This document shows, piece by piece, positions 51,512 to 59,851 of a DNA stretch of 64,000 nucleotides. Location: assembly GCF_012911935.1 (NCBI RefSeq), contig NZ_JAAXLA010000005.1, positions 62,001 through 126,000 of the forward strand, read 5' to 3'. How positions within the stretch are numbered: the stretch's first letter is position 1; every line of letters begins with the position of its first letter. Source of the DNA: Pseudonocardia acidicola (GTDB lineage Bacteria > Actinomycetota > Actinomycetes > Mycobacteriales > Pseudonocardiaceae). The notes beneath the pieces are model-generated. The model was not told the origin of the DNA. It was given only the letters and a program-made list of their open reading frames with translations, and did not search any database. The position numbers and the translations under genes were made by a program.

Positions 51512-52369
51512 CTACGCCTTTGCCAACTGGCGGTAGCGGGTCGCCAACCGAGCAATCACCGTGCGCGCCTCATCACCGAACACAGCGGCGCCCTCGAGGC
51601 GTTGGAACAGGAGGTCGTAGACCCCGAGGTCGCGGGGGTCGGACGTCAGAGCGGTGGCGGTCTTGGTGCCGATCTGCACGGCCTGCTGATCGTAGATGTG
51701 GAAGCCGTGCGGCGCGGCAAAAGCCATCGGGGTGGCGAGGGTGATCAGGCCGAGCCGCACGTTGGGCAGTTGGCTGGCGGTGACCAGGTGGTCGAGTTGT
51801 CCGGCCATCACGGCCGGACCGCCGAGGTTCCAGCTGAGTGCACCCTCGGTCTGTATCAGCGTCCACGACCGGTTCGGGTCATCGAGCATCATCCGGTAGC
51901 GGGCGAGCCGGCTGGCGACGGAGGCGGCGGCCTCGTCGGGAGAGTGGTGGCCGAACACCGCGCGCGCGTAGGCCTCGGTCTGCAGCGAGCCGATGACCAT
52001 GCCTGGCTGGTAGGAGCGCACCCGGGCTGCGGCCTCCTCCATGCGGCGGATGCGCTCCTGGAAGTGGTTGGTGCCCCGCTGAAAGATCAGCCGGGAGTCG
52101 ACCCGACCAGGTTTGAGGGCTTCGGCCCAGGACACGAGCTGGCCGCGCTCATCCTCACCGGCGCCGTAGAGACGGGCGAGGGCGTCGACCTGCTCGGGGT
52201 CGAGCAGGAAACGTCCGGTCTCGGCGCGAGAGATCTTTCCCTGGCTCACACCGAGATGCCGGGCTGCGGCGGCCTGGGAGATCCGCGGCTCTGTGTCCTC
52301 CCGGAGGGCGCGCAGGCGCGCAGCCAGCCCTTCGAGGCCGGCGGACGCGCTCGTACTTGTACCCGCCAT
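51512..52369 (-). CDS. XRE regulator with DUF5753 (Scr1/WhiJ type)
   Basis: The 285-residue protein has an XRE HTH (LAARLRALREDTEPRISQAA, AARHLGVSQGKISRAETGRF) and a DUF5753 domain with the typical YQPGMVIGSLQTEAYARAVF, RMMLDDPNRSWTLIQTEGAL, PNVRLGLITLATPMAFAAPH and the terminal VYDLLFQRLEGAAVFGDEAR. These proteins partner with small acidic DUF397/DUF6879 proteins in toxin-antitoxin-like developmental switches of actinomycetes. It begins 4 nt after the DUF6879 stop. A relic of a second copy is at 15284-15480. Confidence 0.85.
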   Translation of the reverse strand: MAGTSTSASAGLEGLAARLRALREDTEPRISQAAAARHLGVSQGKISRAETGRFLLDPEQVDALARLYGAGEDERGQLVSWAEALKPGRVDSRLIFQRGTNHFQERIRRMEEAAARVRSYQPGMVIGSLQTEAYARAVFGHHSPDEAAASVASRLARYRMMLDDPNRSWTLIQTEGALSWNLGGPAVMAGQLDHLVTASQLPNVRLGLITLATPMAFAAPHGFHIYDQQAVQIGTKTATALTSDPRDLGVYDLLFQRLEGAAVFGDEARTVIARLATRYRQLAKA

Positions 52370-52373
52370 CTGG

Positions 52374-52934
52374 CTACGCAGCCTGCCGCCCGTCACGATG
52401 CAGTTCGATGTGGCGGGGCCACCACTCGGTGAACGGTTCGGCTGTGTCCCAGAGCAGGTCCCTGGCATCGCGGAAGGCCGGCAGCAGGTTGTGTTCGGCG
52501 GTCGCGCCGAGGAACTCACCTGTCGGTCCATAGTGCATCGACAGGGCGTGCTCGTTGTCGAGTAGCCAGAAGTCCTGGTGGACGCCCGGTGCGAGCTCGG
52601 GCCAGTCGCGCTCGGCCAGATCGAGGATGCGGATGTCCTCACCGGCCTCGGCGTTCGGGGCATAACCCCATTCGCACTCGAACCTGGTGTAGTCCGTGAC
52701 CGGGGCGGTGACGATCCGGACGCGGTGCCGGTAGAGCCCGCGTGCACGCTCGTTCCGCAGCCGCTGTAGCCAGGGGCCCTTGCGCTCGAGCGTCGGCGCC
52801 GGTTCGCCGCGCAGATACCGACCGAAGTCGTTGCCGTCGGAGGCGACCTCGTACTGCTGGAGGACCTCCAACCGGAAGGCGGTCTCGGTGAAGTGCTCCT
52901 TGATGAAGTCTCGGAGCTCAGCTGCGGTCATCAT
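52374..52934 (-). CDS. DUF6879 protein
   Basis: The roughly 186-residue protein matches DUF6879: FTETAFRLEVLQQYEVASDG, RYLRGEPAPTLERKGPWLQR, ERARGLYRHRVRIVTAPVTD, YTRFECEWGYAPNAEAGEDI, RILDL and QDFWLLDNEHALSMHYGPTG. The family is tied to XRE/DUF5753 regulators; molecular function is unknown. It is middle gene of three, overlapping the upstream stop by 17 nt. Confidence 0.8.
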   Translation of the reverse strand: MMTAAELRDFIKEHFTETAFRLEVLQQYEVASDGNDFGRYLRGEPAPTLERKGPWLQRLRNERARGLYRHRVRIVTAPVTDYTRFECEWGYAPNAEAGEDIRILDLAERDWPELAPGVHQDFWLLDNEHALSMHYGPTGEFLGATAEHNLLPAFRDARDLLWDTAEPFTEWWPRHIELHRDGRQAA

Positions 52935-53259
52935 CGGTGCTCACCGCCACTCGCAAGGCATCGGGGATCTGGTGCAGGGGAACTTGGTAGAGACGCTCGT
53001 GGTCGGCCACGCGACCGGCGTGCGCAGCCGTCAGGGCCTGGTCGCTGCACAGCGCGCCGCGTAGATGGACCCATCCGTCGACCGCCGGTAGCTCGGGTGC
53101 GAACGATGCTGGTAGCCGGAACGTCCCGGGGCCGGTCGGCTCACCGACGAAGTACAACACCGCGGGGTCACCGATGTCGGTGATCGCCGGGCACGTCTCG
53201 TCATCGGCGCAGGAGCCTCGTAGCACTCTTACCTCGATCTTCCGGTCGTGACAGGTCAT
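52918..53259 (-). CDS. Small hypothetical protein, first gene of the DUF6879/XRE operon
   Basis: The 113-residue protein MTCHDRKIEVRVLRGSCADD is acidic with cysteines at 3, 17 and 23. It reads TCPAITDIGDPAVLYFVGEP, TGPGTFRLPASFAPELPAVD and HERLYQVPLHQIPDALRVAV. Similar small proteins often precede DUF6879 genes, but I know no function. The overlap with DUF6879 indicates coupling, so it is probably a third component. Confidence 0.6.
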   Translation of the reverse strand: MTCHDRKIEVRVLRGSCADDETCPAITDIGDPAVLYFVGEPTGPGTFRLPASFAPELPAVDGWVHLRGALCSDQALTAAHAGRVADHERLYQVPLHQIPDALRVAVSTDDDRS

Positions 53260-53453
53260 CAGGTTCCTCCCGAGCGGCCGGCATAGCGCTCGAGAGTGTC
53301 CGTCCCGCAGCGTAGCCAGGTCAACTAATGGGCCGTTGCATGATGCTCCGCAGACAGGCCGAGATCAGCTTGCCTTATTCGATGAGCCATTGCATAGTCA
53401 CCCTGTCGGCCGGACTTGCGGCGTCCCCCACGCGGTCGGACCGAACAGCAAGG

Positions 53454-53487
53454 GGCCCCGGCAGGCGCGGCAACGCCTACCGGGGCC
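53454..53487. terminator. Long G/C hairpin
   Basis: Arms 53454-53467 and 53474-53487 (GGCCCCGG-CAGGCG / CGCCTA-CCGGGGCC) form a 14-position stem with one mismatch. It lies 45 nt before the AGGAGG of the + gene at 53533 and could end upstream + transcription or structure its leader. Confidence 0.5.
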
Positions 53488-53532
53488 GACGGATCGCCAC
53501 TCGCCTGACTCTGACACCAGGAGGAACGACCC

Positions 53533-53757
53533 ATGTCAATTGTGGCGCGGCTAGTTGATCGCGTCCGTGCGCGCCTCACCGCGCAGGACCAGCGCGCCCC
53601 CGCACGACACCGGGCGATGCCTCCTGGCCCGCGTAGCAGGCGAACCTACCGGGGTCCCCGATGGGACCAACTCGCCGAGACTCGGTCCGCGGCGTCAGCA
53701 GGGAAGAGCACTGTGGACGCCGCTGCGCCGGTCGCCGTCCCGGCAGGTCACCGGTGA
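53533..53757 (+). CDS. Small basic protein
   Basis: ATG 53533 is preceded by AGGAGGAACGACCC, one of the best ribosome-binding sites in the window. The 74-residue product is Arg/Ala-rich (LVDRVRARLTAQDQRAPARH, RGPRWDQLAETRSAASAGKS), without a known domain. It is coupled to the next gene by a GTGA overlap. Confidence 0.55.
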   Translation: MSIVARLVDRVRARLTAQDQRAPARHRAMPPGPRSRRTYRGPRWDQLAETRSAASAGKSTVDAAAPVAVPAGHR

Positions 53758-54086
53758 GCGGCCGCGGCCGCCAAGGGGCGACGACCACCTCGATGACCTC
53801 GCAAGTTGACGGGCTCGCCCACGAGATCACCGACGAGGACCTCGTGGCCGGCGTGGCGACAGGGCGCTACCGGGCGGTGTGCGAGGCGTGGGTTGTGCCG
53901 GTGTCGTTGACCGCCGTGCCCGGCCGGCTGTGCGAGGCCTGCACGGCCACGCTGGCCCCAGCCCCAGCCCTTGCCGGGTCCGAGCGGCGTTTCCGCTCGG
54001 CTCGGCGCGCGGTGTCGGGGTGGCTGCGCGACTGCTCAGTCTTGGTCAGCCGCACTACCCGGCGACGGGTGCCGTCATGGTCTTGA
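53754..54086 (+). CDS. Small Cys-containing protein
   Basis: The 110-residue frame from GTG 53754 includes GLAHEITDEDLVAGVATGRY, RAVCEAWVVPVSLTAVPGRL then CEACTATLAP, with C...C-x-x-C spacing suggestive of a zinc ribbon-like element common to small proteins near DUF6879/DUF397 loci. Function unknown. The last 30 residues are basic and may be less constrained. Confidence 0.55.
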   Translation: MSGRGRQGATTTSMTSQVDGLAHEITDEDLVAGVATGRYRAVCEAWVVPVSLTAVPGRLCEACTATLAPAPALAGSERRFRSARRAVSGWLRDCSVLVSRTTRRRVPSWS

Positions 54087-54236
54087 ACGCACGGCGCGCG
54101 ACCAGGACCACCGCAGTGCTGTCCTGCACGGACTGCAATTGTCGACGGCGGCCCGATAGTGACTGCGCGGCAGCTGAGAGTTGACCAGCCCCCCAGACCC
54201 CGGCTGGAGCCGAACAGGGTGGAAGCGGGGGTCGAG

Positions 54237-54373
54237 CCTTCAGAACTGGGCCCAGATCCGCCGGTTGCGCCGAGGGGCTACCCATCTCGGAGATCGCTCG
54301 AGTGCCGGGGGTCTCGCGGAATGCGGTGAAGCGGGCGTTGGCCAGCGATGGGCCGCCGAGGTACGGGCGCCGA
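54237..54373 (+). pseudogene. IS21 IstA N-terminal fragment
   Basis: QNWAQIRRL in one frame continues after a one-base shift as AEGLPISEIARVPGVSRNAV then KRALASDGPPRYGRR, the helix-turn-helix start of IS21-type IstA transposases. It breaks off after about 45 residues. Confidence 0.6.
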
Positions 54374-54465
54374 CGAGGCCGTGTCCTCCGCCTGTGAGGC
54401 AGCGGCCGGTGGGCCCGCTTCGCGTACCTGGTTACTCGATCTCCGACCACGGACCACGTCAATGT

Positions 54466-54495
54466 GTACGGATTCATCGCTCGATGATCTATACT
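54466..54495 (+). promoter_or_regulatory. Shared bipartite promoter, copy P1
   Basis: GTACGGAT (54466-54473), 16 nt, then TATACT (54490-54495), with GATC just before it. Same architecture and spacing as P2 (55341) and P3 (59815). The lipoprotein ATG follows at 54548. Confidence 0.65.
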
Positions 54496-54547
54496 TGGCA
54501 GGTTGGCCTCGCCGATGGCGGAGCCGCCGACCAAGGGGGGACGTGGC

Positions 54548-54979
54548 ATGGCCAGGCGGGAGAAGCGCGGGATCACATCGAGCCTCGCTCAGAGTCGAAG
54601 CTGCGTACTCGCCATCGCGCCGTTCCTCTTGATCCTGTTGAGTGGCTGCTCCCTCGGCGACCCAGAGTCAGCCCTGATCGGCCGATGGGCGGGAACCTGC
54701 GGTGAGAATCCCGTACTGCAGGTGTCGTTCACGTTCGAGTTCATGGAGGACGGTCGCATCACGATTGGACATCAGGGCGGTAGCAGCGAGGGCGATGGTG
54801 GCCGCTACCGAGTTGACGGCGACAACATCACATTCACCACGATCAACTCCGAGGGCAAGGAGGACACTGCGACCGGCGGCTTCGCCGTCACCGACAACAC
54901 GCTCCAGCTCACGGCCCTCACCGACCCCGGAAACCGTGGGGCCCTGGTGGCCTGGTGCTCCCTGACTCGCATGCACTGA
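54548..54979 (+). CDS. Small lipoprotein
   Basis: From ATG 54548 (AAGGGGGG upstream) the 143-residue protein has a basic N-region MARREKRG, hydrophobic core and lipobox LLSGCS, then a beta-rich domain: LIGRWAGTCGENPVLQVSFT, FEFMEDGRITIGHQGG, YRVDGDNITFTTINSEGKED and DNTLQLTALTDPG. This G-x-W...F..DG....Y.v.gd.i.. layout is the lipocalin-like DUF5640 type. Two later cysteines may form a disulfide. It would be anchored outside the membrane. Function unknown. Driven by promoter P1. Confidence 0.7.
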   Translation: MARREKRGITSSLAQSRSCVLAIAPFLLILLSGCSLGDPESALIGRWAGTCGENPVLQVSFTFEFMEDGRITIGHQGGSSEGDGGRYRVDGDNITFTTINSEGKEDTATGGFAVTDNTLQLTALTDPGNRGALVAWCSLTRMH

Positions 54980-55340
54980 TCACGGCGCGCGGACTACGCG
55001 AGGCCCGACCGGCATCGCGGCTACACCGATCCGCCCCAGGCGCTCTCTTCTCCGGAGCCGATCGGAATCGCCGGCTCGGCACAGCCGGGTTGTTCTGAAG
55101 AGATTCCGCCCGCGATGAGGCTGGACCAACCCGGCCGCGACCGGATCGGTGGCCACGGCGACTCGGCGCACCTCCCCAGGCCCGCCACCCTTCACCGTCA
55201 GCGACATCTGCGTCTAGGCCGGAAGGCCGGTCTGAAGCACGGCAGGACCTCCAGCCGGACACCGACCTCGCGCCCCGCGCTCCTGAGCACACGAAAGGAC
55301 GACGGTGGCTCCTCGAAAGCAGCAGACTACTTCCATTACA
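54980..55340. other. 361-nt gap upstream of P2
   Basis: No protein-like frame is seen. G/C content falls sharply at 55320-55380 where promoter P2 lies. Confidence 0.45.
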
Positions 55341-55370
55341 GTACTGATTGATATAGAGTTAATCTATACA
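55341..55370 (+). promoter_or_regulatory. Shared bipartite promoter, copy P2
   Basis: GTACTGAT (55341-55348), 16 nt, TATACA (55365-55370), preceded by AATC. The lipoprotein ATG is 22 nt downstream with GGGGGTC as ribosome-binding site. Confidence 0.7.
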
Positions 55371-55392
55371 TTGGTACGGAACCGGGGGTCAC

Positions 55393-56712
55393 ATGCTGTT
55401 CGGTGCAGCGCGATCTGGTCGGCCCGCGCTCAGCGTGGTGGCAGCCGCGGCTGTGCTGTTGGCCGCATGCAGCGGTCCAGGGACTGGACCAGTCGGGGGC
55501 GCCGGCACCTCGAGTGCGGCGGCACCGCCCGCGCCGCAGGCGTTCGATCCACCGGTCGCCTTCGACGCGACACGGCTTGCGCAGACCGGCGCCGCGCTAC
55601 CCGAGCCGGGAGCACTCGACGGGACGATCGGCTGGGCGACAACAGCGAATGGGCTCGTTCGGATCGACCTCACCGCACAGCAGAGCAGCCCACCGGCGCC
55701 GGCCACCGGCAAGCAGCAGACCTTCATCCGAAGTGGGGTAGCGGACACGGTCGGTGCTCCGATCGTCACCGGCGCCGGCGCAAACCGGCTTCCCCTGGCG
55801 GCCCTGCCGGTGCAACTTCCCGGCGCCGGGACCATCCCTCATCGGACAGGAGCCGAGTTGGTCGCGGCCGACCCTGCTACCGGGGCCCGGCGGTTCACGG
55901 TCCCGCTTCCGCTGCCTGACTGGGCTTACCTCGGGACCATCATCACCAGGATCGCGGGCACCACCGACGGGGCGGGGGCATCCGGGGGAATCGTCGTCGT
56001 CGCCGCGCAGGTCATGAACAGCGACGACGCCATGACCTTCGGCGTCGACCTCGCCGGCCACCGCATCGCATGGGCGGTCGACAATTTCGCCGCGGAGACC
56101 GTGGCCAGCGGGGTCGCGGTCGGTATCACGCACACCGCCCCGGGCCCCGTGGCCCCGGTTCGAGCCGACGTGCTCGCGGTTTCGGCCACCGACGGCACCA
56201 CCCGCTGGCGGAAACCGGGCGGCGAGGGAGCCCGGCTCGCCGGGGCGAACCTCGTCGCGGTAGACGGATCCGCCCCGGACACCCGCCGCCCCTTCTTCGC
56301 GTTCCTCACCGCCACCGACGGCCACCAGGTCCAGGCCCTGGACAACAACCGCTCGCCCGGCGACACCGAGGCCGGGATCACCTGTCATTTCGACCAGGCC
56401 AGCATGACGGTGTGCGATGAGCACACGGGGATCCGGGACTGGGCGTTCGCGATCGACTCGACCACCGCCGCGTCGTTGTGGAAGCTCCCCGACGACGCCA
56501 AGACCCGAGTCGCTCCCAAGGTCACCGCGGCCTGGCACGGCGCGGTCTACGGCTACACCGCGAACGGTCCGGTCGTCCTCGACGGACGCTCTGGGGCCGA
56601 CCGCAATGACAACCCCGGCGCCGCGCCCTACCTCGTCGGTCCCTACTTCGGCGTCGTCGGCAGCATCGACCCCGGAAACCAGACGCCCGGCGTCTACCCG
56701 ACGAGCCGATGA
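55393..56712 (+). CDS. Beta-propeller lipoprotein (PQQ-like repeats)
   Basis: The 439-residue protein has a signal peptide ending in lipobox LLAACS (residues 22-27), a Gly/Ala-rich linker, then a repeat-rich domain with propeller-type blades: GWATTANGLVRIDLTAQQSS, LVAADPATGARRFTVPLP, VDLAGHRIAWAVDNF, VSATDGTTRWRKPGGEGA, KVTAAWHGAVYGYTANGPVV, LDGRSG. The recurrent D-x-x-T/G-G-x-x-x-W pattern is that of PQQ-like/BamB propellers. It would sit on the outer face of the membrane. It is driven by promoter P2. Role unknown; surface or transfer-apparatus scaffold is possible. Confidence 0.75.
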   Translation: MLFGAARSGRPALSVVAAAAVLLAACSGPGTGPVGGAGTSSAAAPPAPQAFDPPVAFDATRLAQTGAALPEPGALDGTIGWATTANGLVRIDLTAQQSSPPAPATGKQQTFIRSGVADTVGAPIVTGAGANRLPLAALPVQLPGAGTIPHRTGAELVAADPATGARRFTVPLPLPDWAYLGTIITRIAGTTDGAGASGGIVVVAAQVMNSDDAMTFGVDLAGHRIAWAVDNFAAETVASGVAVGITHTAPGPVAPVRADVLAVSATDGTTRWRKPGGEGARLAGANLVAVDGSAPDTRRPFFAFLTATDGHQVQALDNNRSPGDTEAGITCHFDQASMTVCDEHTGIRDWAFAIDSTTAASLWKLPDDAKTRVAPKVTAAWHGAVYGYTANGPVVLDGRSGADRNDNPGAAPYLVGPYFGVVGSIDPGNQTPGVYPTSR

Positions 56713-56883
56713 TCACCACGCCGTCGTCGCGTCCGCGGGCCTGTCCCTCGCGGAGATTCACATTGCGTTCATTCCTCATCTGGAGTCGTTGATCCACAAT
56801 GACCATGCAGGTGACAGACCGCTGTCCGGGGGACGACCATCCCAGGGCGGTGCTGACGCCTCGGTCCGATCGGGGGAGGATCG

Positions 56884-57270
56884 TTGATCAAGTTTCTGTC
56901 GCAGCGCTCTGCAGATCGCAACCCGCCGCGCGCTGCCGATCCGGACCGAATCTCCGTCGCGGACATGGACACGCTGATCGAAGCCGGCGAGGCGATCCAG
57001 CTGCTTCCGGAGTTCGACGTCGGGCCGACCTGGTACGGCGACGCGTGGTGGGTGATACCGCAGGGCCCCGGGGAGATCGAGCGCGGCTACACCCTCGCCC
57101 CGGACGAGGCGCAGCTCGAGCTGACCGAGATGTTCCTGGTCCTGGCGCGCTCGGCCGACGTCGTCGCCGAGATCCAACAGGAACGTCGCGAGGAGGCCAG
57201 GCGCGCTCAGGGCGACGACCCGTGGCCGTACCACCCGCCAGCGCAGCGGCGTCGCTGGCGGAAACGGTGA
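56884..57270 (+). CDS. Hypothetical soluble protein
   Basis: The 128-residue protein from TTG 56884 reads LSQRSADRNPPRAADPDRIS, VADMDTLIEAGEAIQLLPEF, DVGPTWYGDAWWVIPQGPGE and ELTEMFLVLARSADVVAEIQ. GGGGGAGGATCG precedes the start. No domain is recognised; Trp-rich and acidic. It overlaps the following membrane-protein gene by GTGA, so the two products probably act together. Confidence 0.55.
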   Translation: MIKFLSQRSADRNPPRAADPDRISVADMDTLIEAGEAIQLLPEFDVGPTWYGDAWWVIPQGPGEIERGYTLAPDEAQLELTEMFLVLARSADVVAEIQQERREEARRAQGDDPWPYHPPAQRRRWRKR

Positions 57271-58619
57271 CCGCTCCGGCCACACCGGAGGGCCCGGAGG
57301 CGGAGGTCGTTGAGACCGCGCTCGCCGTCCTGGCCAAGAAGACCCGCGCCGAGCTCATGCTCGGACTGCTGGAGGACTTCGCGGCCGGGCAGCGCACCGG
57401 CCGGGTGGTGCTCGAGGAGTTCCGCCGGGCCGAGGCCGCGTTGAACGCGGACCGCCCCAGCCTGGCCAGCCGCACCGGCGATGGACTCCGCGCGCTCGTG
57501 CGCAGCACCAGCCCGGACGGCCCCGTGCCCCGGTCGAACCGCTGGCTGGACGCCGCCCGCCGCATCACCACCGGCGGAGCCCCGGAATGGGAACGGCTCC
57601 GCCAGGTCGGCCGGGACAAGGACGACCCGGTCCCCGAGTGGGAGATCTTCCACGGCCTCCACGCGCTGGCCCGCCGATCCGCGCTGCCCGGGCGCCGCAC
57701 ATCCGCGGGCCTGTCGGTACAGGGCATCGAGGAAGCGATGGACCTCCACGGCGGGCTGGGGGCCTCCTGGTCGCTACACACCTACCTGCGCGAGATTCGG
57801 AACCGCTTTGGCCCCGACTACCGGCCCGGTGACCCCGCGGAACTCGCGAGCACCGTGCTGCGAATCGATGCCGCCCGCCAGCTGGTCAAGCCCGGCGGGT
57901 TCACCGTCGGGATCCGACCCGGTCCCGCAGCGCCGACCCGGATGATCGACGAGGCGACCATGCGGGCGATGACCGAGAACTACCGCGAGGTGCTGGCCAG
58001 CCGGCTCAGCGCCACCGCCGGCCTGGAGCTGGTCCGCAGCGCCGCGTCCGGGCGGAACGGGCAGAAGCCCGCCGGCGCCGACGTCGACCGCGCCCTGGCC
58101 GCCGGCGCGGCGATCGTGCGGGCCCGCCGGGCACGGGCGACCGCCGAACGGGTTCGGGAGCGGGCCGTCGAGCTGCGCAGCCGCCGCATCGCCTCGGGCA
58201 GCACCGCGCTGTTCGCGACCGCGGGGGTCACCGGGCTCGGGCTCACCGCCGTGGGGCTCTTCGGCGGGCTGAAGTTCCAGTACACGACGGTGATCGGGTT
58301 GACCATGAGCGCGATGGGCATGGTCGGCAACACCCTCAAAGAATGGACGCCGAACGCGGAAGTCATCGCCGCGCCGTTCCGGGCCTGGCTCGCCGAGCAC
58401 CTCGCTGCGCGAGCACAACGCGCCGCTGACCACGCCATCGATCGCCTGTACCGCGGGCCGGCCCCGGTCCAGTCGGCTTGGGCACGCGCTCGGGCCGCGG
58501 TGACCGGGGGGCGCTCCGTGGCTATCGCCGCGGCCCCGCGCAGTACGGCGCAGTCCGGAGCTAGCCCTGTCCCCCGCCTTCCGGAGCGCGCGCTACCGGA
58601 ACAGCGCCGGCGGCGGTGA
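57267..58619 (+). CDS. Large membrane protein of the mobile-element module
   Basis: The roughly 450-residue protein has a long soluble helical N-terminal domain (AVLAKKTRAELMLGLLEDFA, NRWLDAARRITTGGAPEWER, EWEIFHGLHALARRSALPGR), a coiled-coil-like region (RARRARATAERVRERAVELR) and two or three membrane segments near residues 300-360 (TALFATAGVTGLGLTAVGLF, TVIGLTMSAMGMVGNTL), ending in an Arg/Ala-rich tail. I do not recognise the family. Its arrangement between lipoproteins and a prim-pol/NlpC pair suggests a part of a conjugation or plasmid-maintenance module; this is inference. Confidence 0.55.
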   Translation: MTAPATPEGPEAEVVETALAVLAKKTRAELMLGLLEDFAAGQRTGRVVLEEFRRAEAALNADRPSLASRTGDGLRALVRSTSPDGPVPRSNRWLDAARRITTGGAPEWERLRQVGRDKDDPVPEWEIFHGLHALARRSALPGRRTSAGLSVQGIEEAMDLHGGLGASWSLHTYLREIRNRFGPDYRPGDPAELASTVLRIDAARQLVKPGGFTVGIRPGPAAPTRMIDEATMRAMTENYREVLASRLSATAGLELVRSAASGRNGQKPAGADVDRALAAGAAIVRARRARATAERVRERAVELRSRRIASGSTALFATAGVTGLGLTAVGLFGGLKFQYTTVIGLTMSAMGMVGNTLKEWTPNAEVIAAPFRAWLAEHLAARAQRAADHAIDRLYRGPAPVQSAWARARAAVTGGRSVAIAAAPRSTAQSGASPVPRLPERALPEQRRRR

Positions 58620-58869
58620 AGCGCACTCTCTCCTCGTGAGCAGTGCCCACATGTCAACGGCAGCCGGCCCTGAGCGACCCCTGGGTTGACTCGATATGTC
58701 GCAGGTCCTCCCGCACGGCGCGAGAGATCGTGCCAGGGTCTGGGACCGCGCCGGAAGTAGCGCTGACCGGGACCTTCATCGCGGTGGGTCTGAGCGCGAT
58801 ACGCAGCCGGGAGATACGCGACACCGGTCCACCAGCCGGAACCGCGTTCAGCAATCGGGCGGTGTTGCA

Positions 58870-59769
58870 TCAGGTGCAACTCGGCCCAATCTGCCGTGGC
58901 CGCCGCCGGCCGTAGGCGAGTCCGTCGGCGACGGTGCGGGCGATGTCGTGGGCGGTGCAGTGGTCGACGCCGATGTGGCGGGCCGCAGCTTGGTTGAGGG
59001 CGGCGCGTGCCGCGCTCTCGTCGAGGACTCCGCCGCCGACGAGTTCCCCGAGGATCCGGGCTGCTCGTAGCAGCGTTCGGTGGCGGGTTCCGGTGGCTGC
59101 CTCGGTGACCGCTCGACATTCGCCCTCGACCACGGCGCGGACGTAGGCCCCTGCCCGGCCGCGGGGCAGTTCGATCGGGGCCACTGGTGGCGGCGGGGGC
59201 GGCGGAGCCAGCGCGTCGGCCAGCCACGCCGGGAGCGGAGCGATCGGCGCTCGGTTGATGACGCGGTAGTAGCCCTCCCGGCGCACGGATCCTGCCGCGA
59301 CGACGTAGCCGCCGCTGGCACGAGTGTCGATGCGCCAGCCCAGCGTGCCACCGGTGTTACGGAAGACGGTTCCGGGAGGCTGACGAAAGTACAGGTGTAT
59401 CCCACCGGTGGGAGTCTGGATGGTATAGGTGTGGTCCGGTACGGATTTACCCGCAGCATGGGCGAGGCGGGCCAGGACGTCTCGGCCGTTGCGCGCCCCG
59501 GCCCAGGCCGGTGGGGCCGGTTCGCCGTGCGCCTCATCCAGGTCGACCACGATCAGGCCGGACCGCCCGACCGCGATCCCGATGTTGTAAGGCCGCTGGT
59601 CGAACCAGGCCCGTATCTGCTGCGGATCTCGGGTGGCTGCGTCTTCCCAGCTCTTGATCGCAGGGGTCTTGCCTCGAGGCACGACCGGGAGCACGTAGAA
59701 TTGTTGCTCGATCGCAGCCGCGAGCGCGCGGTGGAGCAGCCGCCGACCGCCGCTCTTCTGCTCTTCCAT
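58870..59769 (-). CDS. Prim-pol (bifunctional primase/polymerase) domain protein
   Basis: The 299-residue protein from ATG 59769 carries the archaeo-eukaryotic primase N-terminal domain used by plasmid and ICE replication proteins: VVPRGKTPAIKSWEDAATRD, NIGIAVGRSGLIVVDLDEAH with catalytic DLD (76-78), TPTGGIHLYFRQPPGTVFRN with H125, and GWRIDTRASGGYVVAAGSVR with D148. The C-terminal half (RHRTLLRAARILGELVGGGV, LDESAARAALNQAAARHIGV, HDIARTVADGLAYG) is the helical domain that often precedes a helicase; no helicase is attached. It primes replication of the element. Divergent from the NlpC/P60 gene. Confidence 0.82.
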   Translation of the reverse strand: MEEQKSGGRRLLHRALAAAIEQQFYVLPVVPRGKTPAIKSWEDAATRDPQQIRAWFDQRPYNIGIAVGRSGLIVVDLDEAHGEPAPPAWAGARNGRDVLARLAHAAGKSVPDHTYTIQTPTGGIHLYFRQPPGTVFRNTGGTLGWRIDTRASGGYVVAAGSVRREGYYRVINRAPIAPLPAWLADALAPPPPPPPVAPIELPRGRAGAYVRAVVEGECRAVTEAATGTRHRTLLRAARILGELVGGGVLDESAARAALNQAAARHIGVDHCTAHDIARTVADGLAYGRRRPRQIGPSCT

Positions 59770-59814
59770 GCCGCTCCACCTCGTCGCACCGTCCCACGCG
59801 TGATCAGTCCGACT

Positions 59815-59844
59815 GTACTGATCGAATGACTGTCGATCTATACT
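59815..59844 (+). promoter_or_regulatory. Shared bipartite promoter, copy P3
   Basis: GTACTGAT (59815-59822), 16 nt, TATACT (59839-59844), preceded by GATC. The GTG start at 59852 lies 7 nt downstream of the -10, so the transcript would be leaderless. Confidence 0.7.
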
Positions 59845-59851
59845 TCTGGGC

